Of a DNA stretch of 64,000 nucleotides, positions 46,518 through 55,202 are shown in pieces; within the stretch, counting starts at the first letter, position 1, and every line of letters starts with the position of its first letter. This stretch comes from Oscillospiraceae bacterium. Lineage in GTDB: Bacteria; Bacillota; Clostridia; Oscillospirales; Oscillospiraceae. Below the pieces are notes generated by a model that made no database searches, was not told where the DNA came from, and worked only from the letters and a program-made list of their open reading frames with translations. The DNA lies in contig WQVH01000005.1 in NCBI GenBank assembly GCA_009781695.1, positions 1 to 64,000 on the forward strand, in the 5' to 3' direction. Both the position numbers and the translations under genes were made by a program.

Positions 46518-48881
46518 TTATCGATCATCGTCCGAAGCTAAAAACCGACTGAATTTCTCAAAAAGTTCTTCTGCATCAATAGGTTTGCCCGTATGCGCAT
46601 TCATGCCTGCGGCCAAACACCGCTCAACATCCTCTTTGAAGACATTTGCAGTCATTGCAATAATGGGGATGGATTTTGCTTTTTCAAAACTCAGAGCACG
46701 TATATGTTGTGTGGCCTCATAGCCGTCCATCTCAGGCATATTGACATCCATGAGAATCAAATCATATTTTTCCGGATGCTTACAAAACATAGTGAGTGCG
46801 ATTTTGCCATTTTCTGCAAAGTCCATAGCGATACCCGTTTCCTCCAGAACAGCGACTAAAACCTCGCAGTTTATATCTACATCTTCTGCGATGAGTACGG
46901 TATAGCCCTCGAAATCATAATGCTTCTGACAATCATCTTCCAGATCCTCAGCACTATCTCTAAGCTCACCACCCATACACATATTTATAGAGTTGACTAT
47001 TGTTGATGGAAATAGAGGTTTTGAAATAAAATGACTTGCGCCTGATTCGAGCGCATCTTTTTTCAGATTGCCCCAGTCGTTTGCTGAAATCATAATGATT
47101 ACAGAGCCATTACTGATATCCTTGATTTTCTTTGTCAACTCAATGCCATCCATTTTAGGTATTTTCCAGTTCACGAAGAACAAACTGTATGGATCGTCTT
47201 TTGCATCTAAAATCATTTTGAGCGCTTGCTCTCCATCGGCAGCCACGTCACAACGCAGTTTGAGGGCGGTCATGGTGCTTATGAAATAATCTCTGGTCTC
47301 TTGCGTATGGTCTACGGTGAGTATGCGCATCTTGCGTAGGTTTAGTTTTTCATACATCTTAGTGCGCGATTTTCTCTTTACACGTGTGGTGCGTAGTGTA
47401 AAAATGAATTTTGAGCCTTTGCCAAGCTCAGATTCTGCCCATATCTTGCCGCCCATTAATTCTACGAGTTTTTTTGAAATGGCAAGGCCAAGCCCGGTGC
47501 CGCCATACTGCTGAGAAATCATTGCATTGGCTTGACTGAAAGATTGGAACAGACGCTCCTGATGTTCTTTAGAGATACCGATACCGGTGTCTGCAACTTC
47601 GAATTTCAGGACAATATCATCACCGACTTCTTCTATGGTGCTTACGCTGAGTGTGATGGAGCCTTTTTCCGGCGTGAACTTGATGGCATTGGTTAATAAA
47701 TTGGTCAAAACTTGTGATAGCCTCATCTCATCGCCGAGAATATATACAGGAACATCAAAGCCGACATTGACAACGAAATTCTGCTGCTTTTCCTCTGCGC
47801 GGACATTGGCGATGTTGGTAATATTTTTCAATGCTTTTTCAAAATCAAAAACCTTAGACGAGAGTTCAAGTTTGTCCGCTTCAATCTTGGACATATCAAG
47901 AATGTCATTTAACAGACTGAGCAGGTGTTTTGCTGCACTGTCCGCTCTGGTAAAGCAGTAGTCTTTCTTGTCGGTGTCGCTTGCGCTTACGCCAATGTTT
48001 ATCATGCCGATGATCGCATTCATTGGTGTGCGTATTTCATGGCTCATGCGAGATAAAAATTCACTTTTTGCGACACTTGCAGCTTCGGCAGCTTGACGCG
48101 CTGCTTCGAGTTCTTCTTCATGCGCTAAAAAGACGGTGATATCCCTGATAACCGATGCCAGCAGAATGACTTCGCCTTTTTCATCTTTGATATTAAAAAT
48201 CGTATGCTCTATCGGTAAAAGTGAGCCATCTGCGCAGATGAGTTCGCCTCTGCCGACCCAAATACCTTTTTCGGCAACAGCGCTTAATGCCTCTCCATGG
48301 ACTATGGCATAATGCTCAGGTGTATATATTTGCTCAGAGGGTGGGGAGGGGGCTGACGGATCGTATCCTGTCATCTTGTAAACGCCGGGGTTTGAGTAAA
48401 GTATATTGTCGTCGAGGTCGAAAATCCTTACGAAGTCACTGCCTTCCTCGATGACAGAACGTTGCCAGTTCAATGTGATTTCCTTAATTGTTTGCTCAGT
48501 GGTGTCAACACAGACACCGTGGCATCCGTTATAGTTGTCATTTTCGATGTGGGGAATGAGCGTCCACCGATAATATTTGCCGATGATGGACAAAAATTGA
48601 AAACGCAGATATTGCACTTGGCCTGATTTGAGACTTTCGAGCCTTTCGGTGACAAATGCGCGGTCATTATGTGCGGCGATGTCCGGTAAGGGCTTACCTA
48701 CGATATCGGTCAATACAAAGCTACTACCGACCTTGCGGCGTATGTTCGTAATGCAATGCTGCGCATCAAGCTCTATGACACAGTCCGTGAATGATTCCCA
48801 AAAATGAACCATCCAAGACAGATCTCTCTGACCGCCGTCCGGTAAAGATTCAGTTATAATGTCTCCCCAGATACCTTCCAT
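46518..48881 (-). CDS. Cytoplasmic hybrid histidine kinase with two receiver domains
   Basis: 787 residues, no membrane segment. Two PAS domains occupy about 25-130 and 140-255. HisKA has SHEIRTPMNAI with phosphoacceptor His281. The HATPase domain shows the N box (NLLTNAIKF), the G1 box DTGIGI and YGGTGLGLAI. Receiver 1 (about 516-635) has Asn571 where the phosphoacceptor Asp should be (SLFFVNWKIPKMDG). Receiver 2 (about 660-780) is normal, with AEDVD and Asp712 in LILMDVNMPEMDG. There is no DNA-binding output, so signalling must pass to another protein. GAGGA precedes the ATG. It lies 91 bases upstream of the surface-protein gene on the same strand. Confidence 0.93.
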   Translation of the reverse strand: MEGIWGDIITESLPDGGQRDLSWMVHFWESFTDCVIELDAQHCITNIRRKVGSSFVLTDIVGKPLPDIAAHNDRAFVTERLESLKSGQVQYLRFQFLSIIGKYYRWTLIPHIENDNYNGCHGVCVDTTEQTIKEITLNWQRSVIEEGSDFVRIFDLDDNILYSNPGVYKMTGYDPSAPSPPSEQIYTPEHYAIVHGEALSAVAEKGIWVGRGELICADGSLLPIEHTIFNIKDEKGEVILLASVIRDITVFLAHEEELEAARQAAEAASVAKSEFLSRMSHEIRTPMNAIIGMINIGVSASDTDKKDYCFTRADSAAKHLLSLLNDILDMSKIEADKLELSSKVFDFEKALKNITNIANVRAEEKQQNFVVNVGFDVPVYILGDEMRLSQVLTNLLTNAIKFTPEKGSITLSVSTIEEVGDDIVLKFEVADTGIGISKEHQERLFQSFSQANAMISQQYGGTGLGLAISKKLVELMGGKIWAESELGKGSKFIFTLRTTRVKRKSRTKMYEKLNLRKMRILTVDHTQETRDYFISTMTALKLRCDVAADGEQALKMILDAKDDPYSLFFVNWKIPKMDGIELTKKIKDISNGSVIIMISANDWGNLKKDALESGASHFISKPLFPSTIVNSINMCMGGELRDSAEDLEDDCQKHYDFEGYTVLIAEDVDINCEVLVAVLEETGIAMDFAENGKIALTMFCKHPEKYDLILMDVNMPEMDGYEATQHIRALSFEKAKSIPIIAMTANVFKEDVERCLAAGMNAHTGKPIDAEELFEKFSRFLASDDDR

Positions 48882-48905
48882 TAAGTTGTCCTCGCCAAAT
48901 AGTGT

Positions 48906-48921
48906 TAACTAACGTTAGTTA
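48906..48921. promoter_or_regulatory. 16-bp palindrome in the kinase promoter region
   Basis: TAACTAACGTTAGTTA is a perfect dyad, 24 bases before the kinase start codon. Its size and symmetry suit a dimeric repressor. A possible -35 TTGAGG lies just upstream on the minus strand, so the palindrome would fall in the spacer or -10 region. Confidence 0.5.
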
Positions 48922-48935
48922 TTGGCCCTCAATCG

Positions 48936-48976
48936 GCAAAACGCACTGCAGGGATGACTCCTGCGGTGCGATTTGC
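48936..48976 (-). terminator. Terminator after the metallo-beta-lactamase-fold gene
   Basis: CGCACTGCAGG (48942-48952) pairs with CCTGCGGTGCG (48960-48970), one wobble, and is extended by GCAAA/TTTGC across a single A-A mismatch. On the minus strand a TTTTGCC stretch overlaps the end of the stem. It separates the gene at 49005 from the kinase downstream. Confidence 0.6.
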
Positions 48977-49004
48977 AAACAATAACTGCTTAAGTGCTTC
49001 TTGA

Positions 49005-49601
49005 TTATGCAAGCTCAATATCCTTGCCGGGTTCGATGATGAGGCGATTCGGCGCATTAAATTGCTCTGCAAGTGCTCGGTCAAAAAGCTCCCCGGGCTT
49101 AAGATGGACAGGCACATTATGCTTTGCGCCGATTAGCTTGGCGCATTCGGCAGCCTCTTCAAGCCCCATGTTATAAAAACCGTCAGCGCATAAAAACGCA
49201 TAATCCAGCTTTTTGGTGGCGAAGTCTTTCATCTGCGGAGTTGTAGATGTGTCGCAGCTAAAGTACATCTTAACCCCGTCCATAGTTACAATAAACCCCA
49301 CACTATCTTGAGGTGTGTGTCCTTGATTGTAACCGGCTTCTACAGCTTCAACTTCGATGCCATGCAGGTTAAAGGTGTTGTGCTTACCGCCTGCAAGTGC
49401 CTCTACATTAGAGATGATAGTGCACTGCGTTTTTTTAGCGCAAAGATTAGTCTGATTATGATCCTCGTGTTGATGGGATACCAGTATGATGTCGGCAGGT
49501 GAATCATAGCCTTCCCCGATGAATGGGTCAACATACACGACTACTCCATCGTTGGATGTCAGTCTGAAACTTCCGTGTCCTTGATAAAATAATTTTGGCA
49601 T
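49005..49601 (-). CDS. Metallo-beta-lactamase-fold hydrolase (UlaG-like)
   Basis: 198 residues. It starts MPKLFYQGHGSFRLTSNDG, a signature of the UlaG/YtkL-like group, followed by VDPFIGEGYDSPADIILVSH and the metal motif HQHEDH, then GYNQGHTPQDSVGF, FSCDTS and a late histidine (VPVHLKPGE). A small cytoplasmic metal-dependent hydrolase of uncertain substrate. The ATG at 49601 has GGAG nine bases upstream; the frame extends further but lacks a ribosome site. It is monocistronic. Confidence 0.85.
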   Translation of the reverse strand: MPKLFYQGHGSFRLTSNDGVVVYVDPFIGEGYDSPADIILVSHQHEDHNQTNLCAKKTQCTIISNVEALAGGKHNTFNLHGIEVEAVEAGYNQGHTPQDSVGFIVTMDGVKMYFSCDTSTTPQMKDFATKKLDYAFLCADGFYNMGLEEAAECAKLIGAKHNVPVHLKPGELFDRALAEQFNAPNRLIIEPGKDIELA

Positions 49602-49677
49602 ATCAATCAACTCCATAATTCTAAAATACAATAAGGCCTTGTGTGAAAAATCGGCAAGATTGGCTTTTCGATGGATG

Positions 49678-49820
49678 TTTTCGTCATGCGAGGCAAATTT
49701 TTGCAGGAATACCATTGGTTGTTCAAGAAAATTTAACGATGCAGAGCGGAAAAGACTCGTAAAGACTGTTGCGAGGATTGTTCAAACAAAACCTTATTAC
49801 AATTTATTTTAACAGAGTAG
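49678..49820. repeat. Dispersed intergenic repeat, copy B
   Basis: Partner of the element at 44-160. It shares TTTCGTC, the AGGAATACCATTGG block, TTCAAG, TTTAACGA, GCGGAA and the terminal TTATTTTAACAGAGTAG block, but carries about 25 extra bases near its right end. It lies between the divergent hydrolase and permease genes. The remainder of 49602-49955 holds only the permease promoter. Confidence 0.55.
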
Positions 49821-49856
49821 GGATGAAACTGTCAATGTTTACTTGGGTTTTTCTGC

Positions 49857-49884
49857 TTGACAGAGTACATGTTTTTGTTATATC
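49857..49884 (+). promoter_or_regulatory. Promoter of the permease gene
   Basis: Perfect -35 TTGACA (49857-49862) with -10 TATATC (49879-49884) at 16 bp; TATCTT at 49881-49886 is an alternative at 18 bp. The start codon is about 70 bases downstream. Confidence 0.65.
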
Positions 49885-49955
49885 TTGTCGAAGTTGAGCG
49901 CATAAATAGGACTCATGTGCTGAATACTTAATTTTGAAAGCGGGGAAAAATTAAA

Positions 49956-51191
49956 ATGATTTCTGACTTGGGAGTGTTTATCGTAGCGGTTATCTTTGTT
50001 GCAATAAACGGACTGACCATGCTTGCATGGGCAGCGGCGCAAGGATACAAAATGAAACCGACAGCGTTTGCCTTTATCGTTGGTGCAATAGGCAACTTGC
50101 TCACTGGCTCTATCACGCCGATATCGGGACAATCATCTATTTTGACGGTTTCCCATTTTATGAAAAATGTGAATGAGCGTATCGCTGCATTGCTGCTTGC
50201 CGTTATTGTCATGGTGCCGCTGGGACTTACAGGTGCAGTAACCATGATCGCAGGATTTGCAGGTCCGGCCGTTGTTAATGGCATGATGGCAGGTGTTGGT
50301 CTGATGGTCGCAGGGATAAGCATTGACATGCTCAGGCAAGACAAACGCACAAGTATCATCGCCTTTGTTGCAGCGCTGGGTACATTTGCGTTATTTGTGG
50401 GCAATCCGCACCAACTGGTCTATGTGATAGCTGTTTCTGTGACGCTTTCCACGCTCGACTTTGCGCTCCTTCAAAAAGATCCCGAAACAGGAAAAAGAGG
50501 CCGCCGTATAAATCTCATTAAAATGGCGCAGGCGGATGGTTACACCGGAGACATGAGTCAAAATGATAATCCAAAGTTCTGGACTAAAGCATACTGGGCA
50601 GACTTTAAAATAATGAAACCTAAGTTCAATCTGTATGCGATTTATTTTGCCCTCGCATTTATATCCCTAAATATCGGTACGAATATCGCATTTGGGAATA
50701 TCACAGCCGGTATGGGTGCACGTGATGAATATGGTGTATTGCTCAATCCGCAAAATATGGATCACTTGACGGTCATCAATAGTTTGGCAGATATTCCGAG
50801 TGTCCTGTTCGGTGGTGCTCCTGTTGGTGCAATCATTTCAGCCACTGCCGCAGCCCCTTGGCCGGTTCTTGCAGGTGCTGTAATGATGCTTCTTTGTGCG
50901 CTGCTACTGCTGCTTGGACTCATGACGAAAGCGGTCAAATATATTCCGGTTCAGGCTATTGCAGGCTTCTTATTTATCATTGGTTTTTTCTCAACATTCC
51001 GTCCAAATCTTGTCAACGCATTCAACACAGCCTTAGTAGCTGATGGCGTTACTACAACACTTCATGTCGGCAATACGACGCAGGCGGCTGTAGCCTTGGC
51101 CTTGACTGCTCTGACTAAAAATCCGTTCATTGGCTTGGTTGCTGGTATATTGGTTCGGTATATAGGTCCGTCCTTTGGTCTTCCATCGTAA
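49956..51191 (+). CDS. NCS2-like nucleobase/xanthine-uracil-type permease
   Basis: 411 residues with 11-13 hydrophobic segments throughout. Blocks such as GNLLTGSITPISGQSS, PAVVNGMMAGVGLMVAGI and YIPVQAIAGFLFIIGF follow the pattern of the nucleobase:cation symporter-2 superfamily. A hydrophilic loop (about 170-215) splits two membrane bundles. Expected to import a purine, pyrimidine or similar cyclic compound, driven by an ion gradient; the substrate cannot be assigned. Transcribed alone, with its own promoter and a long hairpin terminator. Confidence 0.65.
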   Translation: MISDLGVFIVAVIFVAINGLTMLAWAAAQGYKMKPTAFAFIVGAIGNLLTGSITPISGQSSILTVSHFMKNVNERIAALLLAVIVMVPLGLTGAVTMIAGFAGPAVVNGMMAGVGLMVAGISIDMLRQDKRTSIIAFVAALGTFALFVGNPHQLVYVIAVSVTLSTLDFALLQKDPETGKRGRRINLIKMAQADGYTGDMSQNDNPKFWTKAYWADFKIMKPKFNLYAIYFALAFISLNIGTNIAFGNITAGMGARDEYGVLLNPQNMDHLTVINSLADIPSVLFGGAPVGAIISATAAAPWPVLAGAVMMLLCALLLLLGLMTKAVKYIPVQAIAGFLFIIGFFSTFRPNLVNAFNTALVADGVTTTLHVGNTTQAAVALALTALTKNPFIGLVAGILVRYIGPSFGLPS

Positions 51192-51235
51192 ATCTAAGTC
51201 TTTCTGATATAAGTGTTGTATCAAAAATAAGGGAT

Positions 51236-51306
51236 GCCCGATGTGCAGTTCCTATCTATGATGGTGTTATCGTAGTGTAGGAAAGTACATCGGGCGGCTC
51301 ATTTTT
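51236..51306 (+). terminator. Long stacked hairpin and terminator after the permease
   Basis: GCCCGATGT (51236-51244) pairs with ACATCGGGC (51287-51295). Inside it TTCCTA (51249-51254) pairs with TAGGAA (51278-51283), and CTATGAT pairs with ATCGTAG at the tip. TTTTT follows at 51302-51306. The hairpin is about 60 bases, unusually long for a simple terminator. Confidence 0.7.
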
Positions 51307-51353
51307 GTTCACGCAATAGGCATAAAAAATTAACAAATTTTTAACAAATAAGA

Positions 51354-51382
51354 TTGACATTATATTGACGATGTTGTACATT
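51354..51382 (+). promoter_or_regulatory. Promoter of the secreted lipase
   Basis: Perfect -35 TTGACA (51354-51359), 17-bp spacer, -10 TACATT (51377-51382). A strong AAGGGAG ribosome site precedes the ATG at 51417. Confidence 0.75.
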
Positions 51383-51416
51383 CATCATGGGAGAAAAATT
51401 ATAAGGGAGAGAAAAA

Positions 51417-52655
51417 ATGCGAAGAAAATTGCTTACAAAGGTACTCTGTGTGATACTGTTATTTGGGATAATTGGTGCTGCTTTGCCTCCGGCTGCTGCT
51501 GCGCAAGAGCAAAGCAATGACTACCCTATCGTGCTGGTGCATGGGCTGGGCGGATGGGGTCCCGGCGAGATGCTTGGGTTTAGGTATTGGGGTGGTTTTG
51601 GGAATATTCCAAGATATTTGAACAATCGAGGATTTAGGGTTTATGAAGCGAATATCAGTGGTTGGGCGAGTAATAGAGATCGAGCCATTGAACTCTACTA
51701 TTTCATAAAGGGTGGCACTGTGGACTATGGTGCGGCACACTCGACACTGCACAATCATGAAAGATTTGGCAGAACATTCCCCGGAATACTTCCGGATTGG
51801 GATGAAAACAATAAAATCCATTTAATTGGGCATAGTATGGGAGGATTGACTGCGCGTGCGCTCGCTAACTTGATTGCTGACGGATGTGCTGTGGAAAGGG
51901 AATTCTATAAAAGACATCCGGAATCGGGAATATCTCCGCTATTTTTAGGTGCTGAGCAGTCTATTCATAGCATTACATCGGTAGGCACACCGCATAATGG
52001 AGCGTCTTTTGCAGAAGATCGCAATGCCTTTATTCACTTTGCGAGGGATTTCATCTTTATGCTATCTGCGGCGAGTGGACTATCGCCTGAGCGTATTTTA
52101 TACGACCTTCAACTTGATCATTTCGGACTGAGTAGACACAGGGGAGAGCATTTTCACTCATACGTCCGCCGTGTTTTCTCAAGTTCTATCTGGCATTCTG
52201 AGGATATTGCGCTTTTCTGCTTATCTCTGAAAGGGATTGCGGCGAATGAAGCATTGCTGGCAACGAGACCTGATATTTATTATTTTTCACACACAGCACA
52301 GGCTACGGAGCGGGTGATTTTTACAAACACACATAGACCCATAGCCACAATGAATCCATTCTTTAAGCCGCCATCATGGTTTATCATCCGTTATACGGAC
52401 AGACACAGTATACCGGCGATTACTGGTGATTGGGCGCCAAATGATGGAATGGTCAGTGTGGTATCGAGCCTTCATCCCATGGGTCATCCGGCAAGACCTT
52501 ATTGCGGACGGCCTCAGCCCGGAGAGTGGAATTTTCATCCGGTGATGATGAGATGGGATCATTTGGATATTGTAGGTATTGGTACCAGATTGCCCAGTCA
52601 ACTCAATCAGTTATATTGGGAAATGGCGCAACGTGTGCGTAACCTACCAGCGTAA
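51417..52655 (+). CDS. Secreted lipase of bacterial family I.5
   Basis: 412 residues. Signal peptide 1-30 (MRRKLLTKVL, hydrophobic core, AAAAQ cleavage region). The oxyanion loop is VLVHGLGGWGPGEM, and the nucleophile Ser140 lies in LIGHSMGGLTA. Asp343 (APNDGMVSVV) and His382 (MRWDHLDIVG) complete the triad. The zinc-site positions of Geobacillus L1/BTL2-type lipases appear conserved: Asp88 (SNRDRAIE), His108 and His114 (GAAHSTLHNHERFG). Extracellular triacylglycerol hydrolysis is expected. The family is best known from Bacillus, Geobacillus and Staphylococcus; the Staphylococcus-type propeptide is absent. Confidence 0.93.
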   Translation: MRRKLLTKVLCVILLFGIIGAALPPAAAAQEQSNDYPIVLVHGLGGWGPGEMLGFRYWGGFGNIPRYLNNRGFRVYEANISGWASNRDRAIELYYFIKGGTVDYGAAHSTLHNHERFGRTFPGILPDWDENNKIHLIGHSMGGLTARALANLIADGCAVEREFYKRHPESGISPLFLGAEQSIHSITSVGTPHNGASFAEDRNAFIHFARDFIFMLSAASGLSPERILYDLQLDHFGLSRHRGEHFHSYVRRVFSSSIWHSEDIALFCLSLKGIAANEALLATRPDIYYFSHTAQATERVIFTNTHRPIATMNPFFKPPSWFIIRYTDRHSIPAITGDWAPNDGMVSVVSSLHPMGHPARPYCGRPQPGEWNFHPVMMRWDHLDIVGIGTRLPSQLNQLYWEMAQRVRNLPA

Positions 52656-52713
52656 GTCAAAAGAAATTCCGGAGTCCTCTACTGAGGTAATTGATGCTTT
52701 TTCAGCTTTGACG

Positions 52714-52754
52714 CCCCTAACGAGGGAGCTGTCAGCAACGCTGACTGAGGGAGT
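52714..52754 (+). repeat. Hairpin repeat, copy 4
   Basis: CCTAACGAGGGAGCTGTCAG followed by CAACGCTGACTGAGGGAGT. The left arm is truncated compared with copies 2 and 3 but the GAGGGAGCTGTCAGC and GCTGACTGAGGGAGT blocks are intact. It lies downstream of the lipase. Confidence 0.85.
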
Positions 52755-52788
52755 AAAAACACCACAAGTATAACAAAATTTGCAAATA

Positions 52789-52824
52789 AAAAGGAACGGA
52801 GAACCGATGTTATCCGTTCCTTTT
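52789..52824. terminator. Bidirectional terminator between convergent genes
   Basis: AAAAGGAACGGA (52789-52800) pairs perfectly with TCCGTTCCTTTT (52813-52824), loop 12 bases. The A and T flanks give a uridine run in both directions. It serves the lipase (plus) and the small membrane protein (minus). Confidence 0.9.
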
Positions 52825-52848
52825 ATCCTTTTGTTTTGAAAAGTCCTC

Positions 52849-53292
52849 TTAGAAACCTCCGCGCTTTGGCTCGTTGGTTCCAATCTTGGCCATATCCGCT
52901 TCATTGCGGCGTGCAATACTGCGTGACCATGCAAGAATTGAAATCGTAATAATCGCAAAAAAAGCGATAATGGCCAACTCAATCAGTATAAACGAATTGA
53001 TCCGATCCCTGAAGAATCCGGCAAAAAGTGCGCTGATCAGCGTTGCTACAAAATACAAAACTAACGATGTTGAAACCCCTGCTCTCAGAAAGACACTGCT
53101 GTGACTTGCGCCTGCAAACCGAAGTCCGATGAGTCCTCCGAATAAAACAACCTCTGACAATAGCAGAAAAGCCAGCGCCCAAATGTGCACAGCGATTCTC
53201 TCAATATCCAAAAGAAAAAACGCAACTAAGGTGAGAGCGACCATAATTATTCCAATAAGACTTATCGGCAAAACACCACTTTTGCTTCGCAT
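52849..53292 (-). CDS. Small four-helix membrane protein, partner of the SPFH gene
   Basis: 147 residues with four hydrophobic segments at about 8-28, 34-56, 70-93 and 100-123, then a polar, basic C-terminal tail (RSIARRNEADMAKIG). I recognise no family motif. The gene begins 11 bases after the SPFH/zinc-ribbon gene, with GGAGG just before the ATG, so it is almost certainly cotranscribed and probably works at the membrane with that protein. Confidence 0.75.
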   Translation of the reverse strand: MRSKSGVLPISLIGIIMVALTLVAFFLLDIERIAVHIWALAFLLLSEVVLFGGLIGLRFAGASHSSVFLRAGVSTSLVLYFVATLISALFAGFFRDRINSFILIELAIIAFFAIITISILAWSRSIARRNEADMAKIGTNEPKRGGF

Positions 53293-53303
53293 GATTTCGC
53301 CTC

Positions 53304-54590
53304 CTATAATTTATTTCCGCACTCAGGACAGAACTTAGAGTTACTGTCTATCTGAACGCCGCATTCAGTGCATTTCTCTGCAAGGGATTCTCCGCATTCC
53401 GGGCAAAATTTAGCATTTCCGGTTTTAAGCGGGACAGCGCATTTAGGGCAGGGCGCCGGTAAAGCGTTACCACATACGAGACAAACGGTAGCATCTTTCT
53501 TCATGTCGGCCTCACAAGACGGACAAGGATTGTAAGGATTGCTGCAACCGGGGCAGAATTTATATTTTTTAGAAAACGCTGTGCCGCACTCGCTGCATGC
53601 AGTGGCATCAAACTGTGCTGTTTGCTGAGAATCAGCGCCGCATGCCGGGCAGAAACGAGAAGATGCATCCATATCGGCATTACAGGCAGAACATTTTTTC
53701 TTTTCGGTGACGTTGATGTTTTGTGCGATGCCACCCATTTGGCCACCCATTGCACCGCCAACGCCCATACCCATCCCTAAACCAATACCGGCACCCATAA
53801 GTCCGGATTGGGCAGAGCCGGGATTTGTTGCGGCACCCTCAAGCGTATCAAACGAACGTTCTTGTACATAACTGTATCCAACAATATCCATTTTCGCTCT
53901 TTTAGCCAGAGCCTCTTTGAGCGTCTTAACTGCGGGGTCATCTTCCGGTACATTGATGTCCTTAACATAGAAACTGAGCAGCTTTATGCCGTATTCGTCC
54001 AGTGTTGGAGCAATACGCTCTTTCAGATGCTCGGAAAGTTCGACCAAATAAGCATTGATCTCTAGGGCGCTGATGCCTTTGTTGATCAAATAAGACGAAA
54101 TAGAGTCTTTGACTTTGGTAAGGTATAAGCCTCTAAAGAATTTGATAATATTTTCTTTATCAAGAACAGGAAGCGTACCGACAAGTTTGGTTAAAAACTG
54201 CTTGGAATCATTTATTTGAATACCAAATTGACCAAATGAGCGCAGGGGTATAAAGACATTATATTTGGGGTCTTGTAGCTGAATCGGTGTCGGTGTTCCC
54301 CATTTGATGTCTAAAGAGTGCACCTTGTTTATATACCAAACCTCTGCTTTGAAGGGTGACTTGCCACCGAATGGCAGATTGATGATATTATTGAGTATGG
54401 GTATATTGGCAGTTGACAATGTATGCCGCCCTGCCGCAAATATGTCAAGCGCTTGTCCACCTTTAAAAAGCACAGCTTCTTGTGATTCATTTACAATAAG
54501 CTGTGTCCAAGTACCAAGCGATTCACTCGGATATTTCCATGCAAAAACATCCGGACCTCCGTTGTATTTGATTACATCAACAATAGCCAT
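53304..54590 (-). CDS. SPFH-domain protein with five C-terminal zinc ribbons (YdjI/COG4260-like)
   Basis: 428 residues. The SPFH (band 7) domain covers about 20-225, beginning near WKYPSESLGTWTQLIVNE and including FYVKDINVPEDDP. A Gly/Met-rich linker (GLMGAGIGLGMGMGVGG) follows, then ten C-x-x-C pairs (CSAC, CPAC, CSEC, CPGC, CPSC, CLVC, CPKC, CPEC, CTEC, CPEC), which make five zinc ribbons. Bacillus YdjI, of this family, belongs to a membrane-stress gene set with PspA. No PspA homologue is visible here. The ATG at 54590 is preceded by GGGAG. Confidence 0.88.
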   Translation of the reverse strand: MAIVDVIKYNGGPDVFAWKYPSESLGTWTQLIVNESQEAVLFKGGQALDIFAAGRHTLSTANIPILNNIINLPFGGKSPFKAEVWYINKVHSLDIKWGTPTPIQLQDPKYNVFIPLRSFGQFGIQINDSKQFLTKLVGTLPVLDKENIIKFFRGLYLTKVKDSISSYLINKGISALEINAYLVELSEHLKERIAPTLDEYGIKLLSFYVKDINVPEDDPAVKTLKEALAKRAKMDIVGYSYVQERSFDTLEGAATNPGSAQSGLMGAGIGLGMGMGVGGAMGGQMGGIAQNINVTEKKKCSACNADMDASSRFCPACGADSQQTAQFDATACSECGTAFSKKYKFCPGCSNPYNPCPSCEADMKKDATVCLVCGNALPAPCPKCAVPLKTGNAKFCPECGESLAEKCTECGVQIDSNSKFCPECGNKL

Positions 54591-54690
54591 TACTGCGCTC
54601 CCTTTCAGCGATTTAATTCAGACTGCGGCAGGTGTTTCTGAAACACCCTATAAGTGCTCACGGATTACTTAAAATGGAAACAAATACTAC

Positions 54691-54722
54691 AAACGTCTCC
54701 CCGAAAAAATCAGGGAGCGTTT
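54691..54722. terminator. Possible terminator after tRNA-Ser(GGA)
   Basis: AAACGTCTCCC (54691-54701) pairs with GGGAGCGTTT (54713-54722) with one bulged base. A T run follows only on the plus strand (GCGTTTTT), so its use for the minus-strand tRNA is uncertain. Confidence 0.4.
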
Positions 54723-54729
54723 GCGTTTT

Positions 54730-54817
54730 TGGCGGAAAGGCGGGGATTCGAACCCCGGGTGGCTTGCACCACACAACATTTCCAATGTTGCACCTTCGAC
54801 CTCTCGGACACCTTTCC
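54730..54817 (-). tRNA. tRNA-Ser (anticodon GGA)
   Basis: Minus strand, acceptor stem GGAAAGG/CCTTTCC, discriminator G, encoded CCA. The anticodon stem-loop CAACA-TTGGAAA-TGTTG gives GGA, decoding UCC and UCU. The T arm is CGGGGTTCGAATCCCCG, and a long variable arm (TGTGGTGCAAGCCACC) marks a class II serine tRNA. 88 nt with CCA. Confidence 0.97.
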
Positions 54818-54965
54818 ATATTACGCCGGATACAAGATCGTGCACTTGAGATTATTATAATAAGATATGCCAAGTGTAAAGTCAAGCAAAACGTATATGC
54901 ATCAAAGAATTAATCCCCATAAAACCGAAATTATAAATTATAATGTGTGAAATGTGTATTTTTTC

Positions 54966-54994
54966 TTGACAGGGGATTAGCGGAGTTATAAAAT
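54966..54994 (+). promoter_or_regulatory. Strong promoter upstream of rny
   Basis: Perfect -35 TTGACA (54966-54971), 17-bp spacer, -10 TAAAAT (54989-54994, five of six). The leader would be about 200 nt, with a small CGTC/GACG hairpin near 55079. Apart from this promoter and leader, nothing was recognised in 54818-55202. Confidence 0.75.
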
Positions 54995-55202
54995 AACGCA
55001 GATGATGTGAGTGAAATATTAGGGGTAATTTTCACAATTTTATAGCAAATGTGGCAAACAGCTTGGAAAAGCCGTCAAAACGTCTCAGTGACGCATTAAT
55101 TTTGACTAAAGCCATGTGAAGCTTTCATCATATGGATACATGGTGAAGACTTTGTTATTCAATATTTTTAAGATGAAAGAAATGGAGGTGCTTGAACCTA
55201 CA

